Shown: piece by piece, positions 25,420 to 33,132 of the stretch | Layout of the letters: every line of letters begins with the position of its first letter | How positions within the stretch are numbered: position 1 is the stretch's first letter | NCBI GenBank assembly: GCA_905614355.1 | Contig: CAJQSN010000001.1 | Location: 1 to 39,791, forward strand | Direction: 5' to 3' | Source: an uncultured Rhodospirillales bacterium | GTDB lineage: Bacteria; Pseudomonadota; Alphaproteobacteria; Rhodospirillales; UBA2165 | Length of the DNA: 39,791 nt | The notes under the pieces: model-generated | Seen by the model: the letters and a program-made list of their open reading frames with translations, nothing else | What the model was told of the DNA's origin: nothing | Databases searched by the model: none | Translations under genes and position numbers: made by a program

Positions 25420-25838
25420 GTGTTCAGACTGCATTCCAAAAATATGCACAATTCCTTGAAAATCTAACGATTGAAGATATTCCTAGTCTGAATAAATTTG
25501 TAGCAGATGATGTGCTTTTCACTGATCCTTTTCACCATGTAAAGGGGCTGGAAAATATGTCTAATATTTTTATTAACTTGTTTGAGAAAGTCACAGACAT
25601 CACTTTTAGTGTAGGAAAATATGCTACCAATGGCTCTACTGTTTACTTTAATTGGAACCTAAATGGCAATTTGTTGGGTAAGCCTTGGGATGTTAAAGGT
25701 GTTACGCGATTAGAATTCAATAGAAAAATACAGATAATTGAGCATACAGAATATTGGGATGCTGCTTCACAATTCTATGAGAAATTTCCTATTCTTGGAC
25801 CATTGTTGCGATATTTTCGTCGCCGAATTTCGAATTGA
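25416..25838 (+). CDS. NTF2/SnoaL-like cone-shaped small protein
   Basis: A 140-aa protein of the nuclear-transport-factor-2/SnoaL fold. The FVADDVLFTDPFHHVKGLENMSNIF segment is the family's 'v..da.f.DP.h.v.G...i..' strand-helix, and the curved sheet ends with EHTEYWDAASQFYEKFPILGPLLRYF. His38-His39 and the Asp-Pro pair line the expected pocket. This version (PLxRxFRRR end) recurs next to the SDR in RpoE-ChrR clusters. Function is unknown, with hydrolase/isomerase or ligand-binding roles known in the fold. It begins on the ATGA overlap with the SDR and is last in the rightward operon, 9 bases from a convergent operon. Confidence 0.83.
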   Translation: MSVQTAFQKYAQFLENLTIEDIPSLNKFVADDVLFTDPFHHVKGLENMSNIFINLFEKVTDITFSVGKYATNGSTVYFNWNLNGNLLGKPWDVKGVTRLEFNRKIQIIEHTEYWDAASQFYEKFPILGPLLRYFRRRISN

Positions 25839-25847
25839 TAGGCATCG

Positions 25848-26402
25848 TCATTTTTTCTCATCTTGCAGTTTTGAGAATGAAATGGTCACCTGACCAATTT
25901 CTATACCAAATTTACTCATCCGCGCTCGATTTAATAGAACACCACCTGGTTGAAGAAACATCCAATCATCAAATTTAACCTTAAGTGTTTTCTCCTTGCT
26001 CATTTTAAGATCGAGAACATAAGACCAATTGAGGGAGTTACCAGACGAAATACCAGTGGCGTTACCAATAACATCGTCCGCTTGGCCCTCATAGAGACCA
26101 TCGCCCTTTTTTGTAATCCGCCATTCACGATAATCTTTTTCTCCATCGCTAAATAGAAAATACTCTTTTAAAATTAGTGTTTTTCCATCCCAGCTACCGT
26201 CAATATCAACAGTAAACTGTCTTTTAACGTTACCGAATCTGTCTTCAAATATTCCCCAGGCTTTTGTTTTGCCGTTAAAGTAATCCTCAAGAACAAATTT
26301 TGGATTTTCATCTTTGAAATTACTTGGCTTCATTGTCATGCATCCGGTGAGTAAGGTTAGTACTATTATTGTATTCACTATGTATCCAAGGCGATATTTC
26401 AT
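25848..26402 (-). CDS. DUF3833-family lipoprotein
   Basis: A 184-aa predicted lipoprotein. The lipobox is LLTG-Cys21 at the end of a hydrophobic signal (NTIIVLTLLTG). The mature part starts MTMKPSNFKDENPKFVLEDYFNGKTKAWGIFEDRFGNVKRQF, the DUF3833 signature, and ends with beta strands VKFDDWMFLQPGGVLLNRARMSKFGIEIG. The family is tied by context to the CFA-synthase/DUF1365/FAD gene set, and its function is not known. It is the last gene of the leftward operon and overlaps the transporter gene by 4 bases (ATGA). Confidence 0.9.
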   Translation of the reverse strand: MKYRLGYIVNTIIVLTLLTGCMTMKPSNFKDENPKFVLEDYFNGKTKAWGIFEDRFGNVKRQFTVDIDGSWDGKTLILKEYFLFSDGEKDYREWRITKKGDGLYEGQADDVIGNATGISSGNSLNWSYVLDLKMSKEKTLKVKFDDWMFLQPGGVLLNRARMSKFGIEIGQVTISFSKLQDEKK

Positions 26403-27766
26403 TCGCTGACATTCCTTTTAATCCTCATTTCTAATCTTAATAATTGTCGCTTAATCACAGATTGTTTCTTTTCTGTTAACGGATGGTGCCAAATTATTAG
26501 GATCGATAATAGCTTTAGTACGACCGGAACTATCGAGTAGATCACTGATAATGCTCTAATATTATTGGTATTTTCTCCACCATTTACTGAAAATCCATAA
26601 ATTTCTAATAAGGGGAATGCTATTAATATGGAGAGTGCGAGGGCTAGCTTTGTTGCCATACTCCAAAAAGAAAACAGTAATCCGGTTCTATCATGACCTG
26701 TTCTAAGGAGTTCATATTCTGCTACATCAGCTTGCATCGATGGCGGAAGGATCATGTCTGCCCCGAGTGTCATACCGGTTATTATTGTAATCACAAGAAA
26801 GGCAAACGTGTCGCCGGATTTTAACCAGGGAACACAAGAAAATGCCAAACAGGCTAGTCCCATTGCCATAATCCAAACTTTATGTTTATCGAAATTTTTG
26901 CTCAGTTTTAGCCAGAGTGGGATACCTAAGACTGCAGCTAAAAAATAAGCAAACGTAAGTAACCCTCGTTCTAGTTCATCGGCTTTTAAAGCGTACTTTA
27001 AATATAATATAAATAATGCCGCCGGTATGCCATTCGCTATCCCATTTATTGTCCAGACTACAACTAATAATCGAAAGGAACGATTGCCAAAAATCCCTTT
27101 AATTGCAGAAAGGGGCTTCTCTTTTTTATAAAATTTTGGTATGGTCGTTTCTTTAACTCCGAAGAGTAATACACAAAATAAAACTAATCCAAAACCGATC
27201 ATTACCCAGCCGATTAATGACATTGATTGTTGCTCGTCGTAACCATTAGTCGATGCAAGTGCAGGAATAGCCCCAGCTAGCATAATTCCGGCTAGCATAA
27301 AGAACTCCCTAACCGAAGTTATATTTGTTCGTTCATCGTAATTATCTGACAAGTCCGCGCCCCAAGCCAAATATGGTATGCTAATCATCGTCCAACCAAG
27401 GTATAAAACAGTAGTCCAAATTGTCAGATAAAAAGCGCTGGCTCCCGTCTCTGGATTTAATAAAAAAATTGTGCCGACAACACCAAGAATGCCACCTAGT
27501 AATATTAAAGGTTTTCTGCGTCCCCATTTTTTCGGGATATAACCGTCAGTCTTGTCGGATAGAATTCCAATTATAGGGTCTGTGATAATATCAAATAAAC
27601 GAGCAATGAAAATGGCTACGCCTGTTACGGTTAATCCAAGGCCAATTTGTTCTGCGTATATGGCTGGAAGGTGAATGAGCAAAGGAAGTGTTGGCATTCC
27701 AAGCGCAAAAGCTGGAGCGCCGTATGAAATATTGCGCCAAAATAGGGTGTTAGCTTTCACCTGCAT
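26399..27766 (-). CDS. MFS transporter, GPH (glycoside-pentoside-hexuronide) type
   Basis: A 455-aa membrane protein with about twelve helices. The GPH-type markers are ARLFDIITDPIIGILSDKT after helix 2, WGRRKPLILLG in the following loop, WTMISIPYLAWGADLSDNYDERTNITSVREFF, and the equivalent DMILPPSMQADVAEYELLRTGHDRTGLLFSFWSM in the second half. GPH proteins are cation-coupled symporters for sugars or related solutes. Inside a CFA/DUF1365/DUF3833 operon, the homologous transporter more probably handles a lipid-derived or membrane solute (inference). It starts on a TAATG one-base overlap with the CFA-like gene, so translation is coupled. Confidence 0.9.
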   Translation of the reverse strand: MQVKANTLFWRNISYGAPAFALGMPTLPLLIHLPAIYAEQIGLGLTVTGVAIFIARLFDIITDPIIGILSDKTDGYIPKKWGRRKPLILLGGILGVVGTIFLLNPETGASAFYLTIWTTVLYLGWTMISIPYLAWGADLSDNYDERTNITSVREFFMLAGIMLAGAIPALASTNGYDEQQSMSLIGWVMIGFGLVLFCVLLFGVKETTIPKFYKKEKPLSAIKGIFGNRSFRLLVVVWTINGIANGIPAALFILYLKYALKADELERGLLTFAYFLAAVLGIPLWLKLSKNFDKHKVWIMAMGLACLAFSCVPWLKSGDTFAFLVITIITGMTLGADMILPPSMQADVAEYELLRTGHDRTGLLFSFWSMATKLALALSILIAFPLLEIYGFSVNGGENTNNIRALSVIYSIVPVVLKLLSILIIWHHPLTEKKQSVIKRQLLRLEMRIKRNVSE

Positions 27767-29010
27767 TATGATTTACGCAAATGAAATTGTCCTACATCGA
27801 TGGACCCTGACCTAAATCCAGCAGCAGTATAGTCTAAATAGTACTCCCAAATACGTTTAAATTTCTCGTCAAAACCGAGTTTTTCGATTTTGTGCCAACG
27901 TATTTGAAAGGAAGATTGCCATTGCTCCAATGTTTGAGCATACGAAGATCCAAACATATGGGCATCTACAAGTTCTAACCCTGCTTTTTCGCTATGTTCT
28001 ATTAGTTTCTTTGGACATATAAGCATTCCGCCAGGAAATATATATCGTTGGATGAAATCCATACCGTTACGATAATAATCAAAATATTCATCTGGTATGG
28101 TAATCACTTGTATCATTGCGGAGCCATTTTCTTTGAGCCGATCTGAAACAGTTCTAAAGTATGTTGGCCAATATGGCTCACCCACCGCTTCGAGCATTTC
28201 TATCGAAACTATTCTATCAAATTGGCCGGTCAACTCTCTATAATCTTTAAGAGAAATCGTGACGTTATTTTTGAGATTAGCTTTTTCAATGCGGGTCGTC
28301 GCGTAGTCACGTTGTTCTTTAGAAATTGTTACGCCGAAGATGTTTGCTTTCGTTTTTTTAGCCGCATACTCGGCAAATCCACCCCAGCCGCAGCCAATTT
28401 CTAAAACGTTTTGAGATTTTTTTATATCTAATTGATCCACAATACGCTTGTATTTTTTATTTTGGGCTACATGCAATTTTTCTTTTTTATTTTCGAATAA
28501 AGCCGACGAATATGTCATTGTTGAATCGAGCCATTCAAGGAAAAAATCGTTCCCAAGGTCGTAATGGTTAGCAATATTTTTGCGACTTCCTCTTTTGTTA
28601 TTTCTGTGCAAAAATCTTGTTAATCTACTAGACAACTTAACAAATAAATTTTCTGTCAAATTTTGATCTAAGGCTACCAGATTTGCGGCACCAAAATTGA
28701 AAACACCCGCTAAAGAAGGTGTCGTCCATTCCTTATTTATATAACTTTCAGCAAGGCCAAGGTAGCCGGCTGATAAAAGTCGTTTTAAAAATTTATACGA
28801 GTGAATTTTTATAATCGCCTCCGGACCTTCATTTCCGCTATGACATCTTATAATCGTGCCATTTTCTAGTTCAAAGATAATTGATCCGCTTGTAATTTTT
28901 TCAGTTGATTTCCGTAGAATTCGATCAATGAATGTTACATTTTTTTGTTTTGAACCCATTAACTTCTGGTTTGTATTTGGCTCGATTATATCACTAGTTT
29001 CGACAGACAT
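27766..29010 (-). CDS. Cyclopropane-fatty-acyl-phospholipid synthase-family methyltransferase
   Basis: A 414-aa SAM-dependent methyltransferase of the CFA synthase family. SAM motif I is VLEIGCGWGGFAEYA starting at residue 202. The family-specific HYDLGNDFFLEWLDSTMTYSSALF (149-172) and VSIEMLEAVGEPYWPTYF are present, as is GMDFIQRYIFPGGMLI. It transfers a methyl group to the double bond of phospholipid acyl chains, giving cyclopropane or methylated acids. In Rhodobacter sphaeroides, homologues under RpoE-ChrR control act in cyclopropane and furan fatty acid synthesis, so a UfaM/CfaA-like role is plausible; the exact product is inference. DUF1365 precedes it by 6 bases. Confidence 0.93.
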   Translation of the reverse strand: MSVETSDIIEPNTNQKLMGSKQKNVTFIDRILRKSTEKITSGSIIFELENGTIIRCHSGNEGPEAIIKIHSYKFLKRLLSAGYLGLAESYINKEWTTPSLAGVFNFGAANLVALDQNLTENLFVKLSSRLTRFLHRNNKRGSRKNIANHYDLGNDFFLEWLDSTMTYSSALFENKKEKLHVAQNKKYKRIVDQLDIKKSQNVLEIGCGWGGFAEYAAKKTKANIFGVTISKEQRDYATTRIEKANLKNNVTISLKDYRELTGQFDRIVSIEMLEAVGEPYWPTYFRTVSDRLKENGSAMIQVITIPDEYFDYYRNGMDFIQRYIFPGGMLICPKKLIEHSEKAGLELVDAHMFGSSYAQTLEQWQSSFQIRWHKIEKLGFDEKFKRIWEYYLDYTAAGFRSGSIDVGQFHLRKS

Positions 29011-29016
29011 TTACTT

Positions 29017-29835
29017 TTACCTTCTAAATTGACGGAGTGGCTTCAGCGAATTTTTAGGTTGAAATTGTTGTTTTACATATCGTTTATGAGGAAAAAATGG
29101 TGCACGTTTTATAATTAGCTTCAATGCTTCAAAATGGATCCCTATGATCACTTTAAAGGTCATTAAAGGATAAGATATAATGGTTTTTAATAATGCATGA
29201 TCATTTAATGAGCCTTTTACACCTGCAAAACTAGCAACGAGTAGTAACCCATCTTTGTCTTCGTCCTTAATAACAACGCTAACTTTGTTTTGCGGAGCTT
29301 GCACTAAAAAATTGTATGCACAAGAATCAGGGACAAATGGCGAAACATAAAAATCTTTAGTGCATCTCTGTTTAATTATTTTTGTGCTATGTTCTGCCAC
29401 AGGCAGAACATAGCAATGTCGTTCTTTAAAAGTATTATGAACTTCGTATACTATTGCTCCTAATTCGGCATTCTTGCGATAGCAAAAGAAAACAGTTAAA
29501 GGATTAAAAACATATCCGAGTATTCGCGGATAACATAGCATCTGGATGGTGGTCGAGCAGTTGGATAACCCAGCCTCTTTGAGTTCGTTGCGGATCCAAT
29601 CAGAAATATTTTCACCGTACCCATGATCTTTGTCGTGAATAGAATAAAATGCTCGTTGATTATAAGATAGTAATTTTGATCGTTTTGCTAAATCTTCTAG
29701 TTCATCTATATCAAGAAGCAATGAGAATACTTTATAGCGGAGCCTGTGAGTTTTAGGGCGAAATCGGTGATGCACCACCTCTCCATAGTAAATACTGGAT
29801 TTAGTATCAGTCACTAGCAACTCTTTCTGAGCCAC
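29017..29835 (-). CDS. DUF1365-family protein
   Basis: A 272-aa DUF1365 protein, starting IYYGEVVHHRFRPKTHRLRYKVFSLLLDIDEL, exactly the family opening. Internal landmarks are LCYPRILGYVFNPLTVFFCYR and KDFYVSPFVPDSCAYNFLVQ, and the C-terminal half includes the 'P..T.kvi..Ih.eAlkL' block. The biochemical role is unestablished. The gene is nearly always next to a CFA-synthase-like gene and an FAD amine-oxidase-like gene, so it is thought to take part in fatty-acid modification. The start is GTG. GTG at 29835 overlaps the preceding gene by 29 bases; GTG at 29814 would shorten this to an 8-base overlap (GTGACTGA), has AAAGAG before it, and is an equally good start. Confidence 0.9.
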   Translation of the reverse strand: MAQKELLVTDTKSSIYYGEVVHHRFRPKTHRLRYKVFSLLLDIDELEDLAKRSKLLSYNQRAFYSIHDKDHGYGENISDWIRNELKEAGLSNCSTTIQMLCYPRILGYVFNPLTVFFCYRKNAELGAIVYEVHNTFKERHCYVLPVAEHSTKIIKQRCTKDFYVSPFVPDSCAYNFLVQAPQNKVSVVIKDEDKDGLLLVASFAGVKGSLNDHALLKTIISYPLMTFKVIIGIHFEALKLIIKRAPFFPHKRYVKQQFQPKNSLKPLRQFRR

Positions 29836-31156
29836 TAAAACGATAAATACGTCCCGAGTTTGCCTTTATTTTCCATGGCCTTTGAATACCACCAAGTTCT
29901 TCAGCAACGGCGAGGCCTGCTTGCAAGGCATCTTCATGAAACCCGTATCCAAAATAGCTTCCACAAAACCAGGTGTTTTTATTACCTTGCAAATGCCAAA
30001 GATTTTTTTGTGCGGCCCACGCTCTTATGTTGAAATATGGGTGTTGGTATTGAAAACTTTTGTGTAATAAATTTGGCTCTGGTTCAGATTTTGGATTTAC
30101 CGATACAAAATATTGGTCCTTATTATCTATAGATTGTAGGAGGTTCATCCAATAGGTAACACTAACGCCGTCAGCTGTATTTCCTAGGAAATTCCAGCTT
30201 GACCAGACTTTTTTTCGTTTTGGCATTAGAGATTGGTCCGAATGTAAAATAACACGACTGTTATTGTATTTAAAAGAACCCAGAATCTCCGTTTCCTTCT
30301 TCTCAGCATCGGTTAACATTCCAAGTGCCTCATCGGCATGGGTGGCTATTACGACATGGTCAAAAAAATATTCATCTTCAAGCGCGTCAATAATTCTAAT
30401 CCGACCATCTTTACGAATGATAGATTTAACTTTTTTATTTATTTTAATATGTTGAGAATATTTAGCCGTTAATTTTTTGATATATTCTCGGCTCCCTCCA
30501 ATTACTGTTTGCCATTGAATTGGATTTTTAAACTGAAGGAGGCCATGACTGGAAAAGAATTTAATAAATGTCGTCGCTGGTTGATTTCGAATATCGTCTG
30601 GTTTACTTGACCAAATAGCAGCCCCCATTGGCAAGATAAACTTTTCAATGAATGTCCTTCCATAGTGTCCTTGAGTGAGGAATTCGCCGAGTGTCAGTGT
30701 GCTGTCTTTTGTTCCATTAAAATTAAGTTTCTTTGCTTCATTAAAAAATTTATTAATATCACTGAGCATGGTCCAAAAATCAAAATTGAATATATTCGAA
30801 CGTTGTCCAAAAAAAGAATTTGTATTACTACTGCCAAATTCGAATTTTCCTTGATTCAGTGAAACAGCAAAAGACATATCGGACGCTTGAGTTTTGACAT
30901 CTAGGTATTTTAATAATTCAACAAAGTTTGGATAATTTGCTTCATTATAAACAATAAAACCTGTATCTATTGGAGTAACAGTACCATTTTGGATTACTTC
31001 AACGGTATTAGTGTGTCCACCAATTCTGTCATTTTTCTCAAAAACTGTTAAATTATGTTTTTGACTTAGAAGCCAAGCTGCTGACATGCCTGAGATACCA
31101 CTCCCTATCACTGCAATATCAAGTGGTTTGTCGCTGAGCGTCGCATTACGTTGCAT
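29807..31156 (-). CDS. FAD/NAD(P)-binding oxidoreductase (amine-oxidase fold) of the RpoE/CFA cluster
   Basis: A 449-aa flavoprotein. The Rossmann motif is IAVIGSGISGMSAAWLL (GSGISG at 18-23), followed by Glu40 in VFEKNDRIGGHTNTVE. The FAD-binding C terminus reads NTWFCGSYFGYGFHEDALQAGLAVAEELGG, and a central LPMGAAIWSSKPDDIRNQPATTFIKFFSSHGLL is typical of the desaturase-like group found next to CFA-synthase genes. In R. sphaeroides the related protein is needed for furan fatty acid formation, so a UfaD-like acyl oxidation is the best guess (inference). It is first in a five-gene leftward operon, 45 nt downstream of the predicted start of an ECF11-type promoter. The ATG at 31156 has no strong ribosome site. 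Confidence 0.9.
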   Translation of the reverse strand: MQRNATLSDKPLDIAVIGSGISGMSAAWLLSQKHNLTVFEKNDRIGGHTNTVEVIQNGTVTPIDTGFIVYNEANYPNFVELLKYLDVKTQASDMSFAVSLNQGKFEFGSSNTNSFFGQRSNIFNFDFWTMLSDINKFFNEAKKLNFNGTKDSTLTLGEFLTQGHYGRTFIEKFILPMGAAIWSSKPDDIRNQPATTFIKFFSSHGLLQFKNPIQWQTVIGGSREYIKKLTAKYSQHIKINKKVKSIIRKDGRIRIIDALEDEYFFDHVVIATHADEALGMLTDAEKKETEILGSFKYNNSRVILHSDQSLMPKRKKVWSSWNFLGNTADGVSVTYWMNLLQSIDNKDQYFVSVNPKSEPEPNLLHKSFQYQHPYFNIRAWAAQKNLWHLQGNKNTWFCGSYFGYGFHEDALQAGLAVAEELGGIQRPWKIKANSGRIYRFSGSERVASD

Positions 31157-31207
31157 TTTTTTTGAATTAGTCCTATTAATAACAAACGTTAACGTTATTT
31201 TCCAACC

Positions 31208-31235
31208 TATACGGAGCTTTTTACGGTTTAGATCA
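31208..31235 (-). promoter_or_regulatory. Leftward ECF11/RpoE-type promoter of the FAD/DUF1365/CFA operon
   Basis: On the minus strand TGATCT (31235-31230), 16 nt, CGTATA (31213-31208). The predicted start is near 31201. It stands back to back with the rpoE element, with 17 bases between the two -35 boxes. Confidence 0.75.
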
Positions 31236-31252
31236 TTTTTTTGAAATTGATG

Positions 31253-31280
31253 TGATCTATTAAAAAGCTTTTATCGTAAA
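31253..31280 (+). promoter_or_regulatory. ECF11/RpoE-type autoregulatory promoter of rpoE-chrR
   Basis: TGATCT (31253-31258), 16 nt, CGTAAA (31275-31280). The predicted start of transcription (31286-31288) falls on the first ATG of the sigma gene at 31287. This fits an autoregulated ECF sigma factor and either a leaderless message or a downstream start. Confidence 0.75.
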
Positions 31281-31286
31281 CTCAGT

Positions 31287-31973
31287 ATGGAACAAGCACA
31301 TACAACACACAATGTAGGATTTTTAGGTCAGAAAGAGAATAATGTTATCGCTGGACTTTTGATAGGTGTTGAGCGGCCTGCAAGGGATGAGGAGAAAAGT
31401 AAAAAAGTGGTGACAAACATTTCTCTTGAAAGAATAAAGCTGAACAATTTACTTGTTGAGTTAGCCTCCAAACGCGACAAGGAGGTGTTTTCGGAATTAT
31501 TTAGTTACTTTGCGCCACGTCTAAAGTCCATGCTTATGGGAACAGGGACGGATCCCGAGACAGCGGAGGAGGTAGCCCAAGAAGCTATGATATCAGTTTG
31601 GCGTAAATGTGAAATGTATGATTCGAAGAAAGCATCTGCGTCAACTTGGATTTTCACGATTGCTAGAAATCTGCGTATAGACCGTTTTCGTCGAGAGAAA
31701 AGACCGGAATTTGACCCTAATGATCCTTCGTTAGTTCCGGCAGCTGAACCAATGGCAGATGATCAACTGGCATTAAATGATCGGAAGGCGGTTGTGGAAA
31801 CCGCTCTTAACGAATTACCCGACGAACAGAGAGAAGTTGTTAAACTTTCCTTTGTTGCAGGGCTTTCCCATCAAGAAATAGCAGACCAATTGAGCCTTCC
31901 CTTAGGGACTGTCAAATCAAGGTTAAGGTTATCGTTTGAAAAATTAAGGACTAGTTTAAGGAGCCAAATATGA
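31287..31973 (+). CDS. rpoE: RpoE-type ECF sigma factor (ECF11 group), partner of ChrR
   Basis: An ECF sigma factor of up to 228 aa. Region 2 spans roughly residues 60-125: FSELFSYFAPRLKSMLMGTG, then DPETAEEVAQEAMISVW and STWIFTIARNLRIDRFRREKRP. Region 4 spans about 160-225: ALNELPDEQREVVKLSFVAGLSHQEIADQLSLPLGTVKSRLRLSFEKL, containing the helix-turn-helix that reads the -35 box. It directs transcription of photooxidative/singlet-oxygen stress genes and is held by ChrR. Residues 1-40 have no sigma similarity. A GTG at 31407 (or 31410) with GAGGAG at 31389-31394 would give about 188 aa, closer to family length. The ATG at 31287 would be leaderless, at the predicted transcript start. Both are possible. 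It overlaps chrR by 4 bases (ATGA). Confidence 0.93.
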   Translation: MEQAHTTHNVGFLGQKENNVIAGLLIGVERPARDEEKSKKVVTNISLERIKLNNLLVELASKRDKEVFSELFSYFAPRLKSMLMGTGTDPETAEEVAQEAMISVWRKCEMYDSKKASASTWIFTIARNLRIDRFRREKRPEFDPNDPSLVPAAEPMADDQLALNDRKAVVETALNELPDEQREVVKLSFVAGLSHQEIADQLSLPLGTVKSRLRLSFEKLRTSLRSQI

Positions 31974-32611
31974 CCTTTCATCATCCACAAGAAGATATAC
32001 TTATGAGCTACACAGCTGGCGCTTTAGGCGAAAGCTGGAGCCTTGCGGTGGCAAGCCATATGACATTTTGTCCCGAGTGCCGAAGTTCAGTAGCGCTAGT
32101 TGAAGAATTGGGTGGTTTTCTACTTGAAGAACATGATCCAGTGCCTTTGTCTGAGCTAGCGTTGACTGTGGCTCAAGAACAGTTGGATCTGCAGGCTGTG
32201 GAACAAGTTGCGATTAATTCGGCTGTCGTATCGTCAATTCCTGTCCCATTGAGAGATTATATTGGTGATACTGTAGATGAAGTGAAGTGGCAATCAATTG
32301 GTGGTGGTGTCTATCAGCACCTAATTTCAACTCAAGATGGTGACCAGGCGCGTCTTCTACAGATACCTGCGGGCAAATCAGTTCCCGAACATGGGCACGG
32401 TGGTCGAGAGTTAACACTTGTTTTGAGCGGAAGTTTTAGTGACGAAAACGGTGAATTTGTTGCCGGAGACATAGAAGATGTCTCTGAGGAAGTTACTCAC
32501 CAGCCGCTTGCAGGAACAGGCGATAATTGTATCTGTTTGGTGGTAACTGATTCAGCATTAAAATTTAAGGGCCTTATCCCTAGGTTCGTTCAACCGTTTA
32601 TTTCAATTTAA
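31970..32611 (+). CDS. chrR: ChrR-type zinc anti-sigma factor with cupin domain
   Basis: A 213-aa cupin anti-sigma factor. The N-terminal anti-sigma domain carries the zinc ligands His5, His30, Cys34 and Cys37 (HMTFCPEC), the same pattern as R. sphaeroides ChrR. The C-terminal cupin domain holds VPEHGHGGRELTLVLSGSF, with two His and a Glu, and a later His in EVTHQPLAGTGDN. The cupin domain is needed in Rhodobacter for response to singlet oxygen, and zinc stabilises the complex with the sigma factor. It begins on the ATGA overlap with rpoE, ensuring matched synthesis. The 169-aa unknown gene follows 11 bases later. Confidence 0.94.
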   Translation: MTFHHPQEDILMSYTAGALGESWSLAVASHMTFCPECRSSVALVEELGGFLLEEHDPVPLSELALTVAQEQLDLQAVEQVAINSAVVSSIPVPLRDYIGDTVDEVKWQSIGGGVYQHLISTQDGDQARLLQIPAGKSVPEHGHGGRELTLVLSGSFSDENGEFVAGDIEDVSEEVTHQPLAGTGDNCICLVVTDSALKFKGLIPRFVQPFISI

Positions 32612-32622
32612 AATCTAATCTG

Positions 32623-33132
32623 ATGTATAAAATCGGTGACACTATTTTAGTGAACGATAAGATGCAACAGTCCTATACATATACTATAAACTCTGTGACT
32701 GGAGATGGTTTCGCTCCAGAATTCCAACCATTTTATACGCCACAAAAAATGCTGGAAATGGGTATATTTGAAGGTAAATACTGCAATGATTGCCGCAAAG
32801 AATTCCCGCCAGCATGGTTTAAAAAAGCAAAAATATCGGAAAAGCCTAATCCTTTAGTTAATTATTTTGGTATTAAAAGTAGACAGGCTTTAGGCGTTTG
32901 GGTCGAGAAGGGGTGGATTATAGGTCCAGATCCCCGGGGTTGGTTCCAATGGTACTGCCGTTATTTTTTAGGCCGCAGAATGCCCGAAATAGATACAAAA
33001 CAAATAAAAAGATGGCGGTCATTTAGTCGTCATGCTGGCCAGGTTAGGGCAAATTGTGAACCAGGGGATTGGAGCTGTCGACCCCGTCAGCGACAAGCAC
33101 TTTTACAGTGGTCCCATAACCCATTAATTTGA
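32623..33132 (+). CDS. Conserved protein of unknown function in the rpoE-chrR operon
   Basis: A 169-aa soluble protein that I recognise only as a widely spread family without an assigned role. The order is GIFEGKYCNDCRKEFPPAWFKKAKIS (a Cys-x-x-Cys pair at about 54 and 57), NYFGIKSRQALGVWVEKGWI, DPRGWFQWYCRYFLGRR, then DTKQIKRWRSFSRHAGQVRANCEPGDWSCRPRQRQALLQWS. The Trp/Arg/Cys-rich core (five Cys in total) suggests zinc or nucleic-acid binding (inference). The family occurs in bacteria and, from memory, also in fungi and protists. The ATG at 32623 lies 11 bases after chrR without a clear ribosome site, so it should be coexpressed with the sigma factor. Confidence 0.75.
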   Translation: MYKIGDTILVNDKMQQSYTYTINSVTGDGFAPEFQPFYTPQKMLEMGIFEGKYCNDCRKEFPPAWFKKAKISEKPNPLVNYFGIKSRQALGVWVEKGWIIGPDPRGWFQWYCRYFLGRRMPEIDTKQIKRWRSFSRHAGQVRANCEPGDWSCRPRQRQALLQWSHNPLI

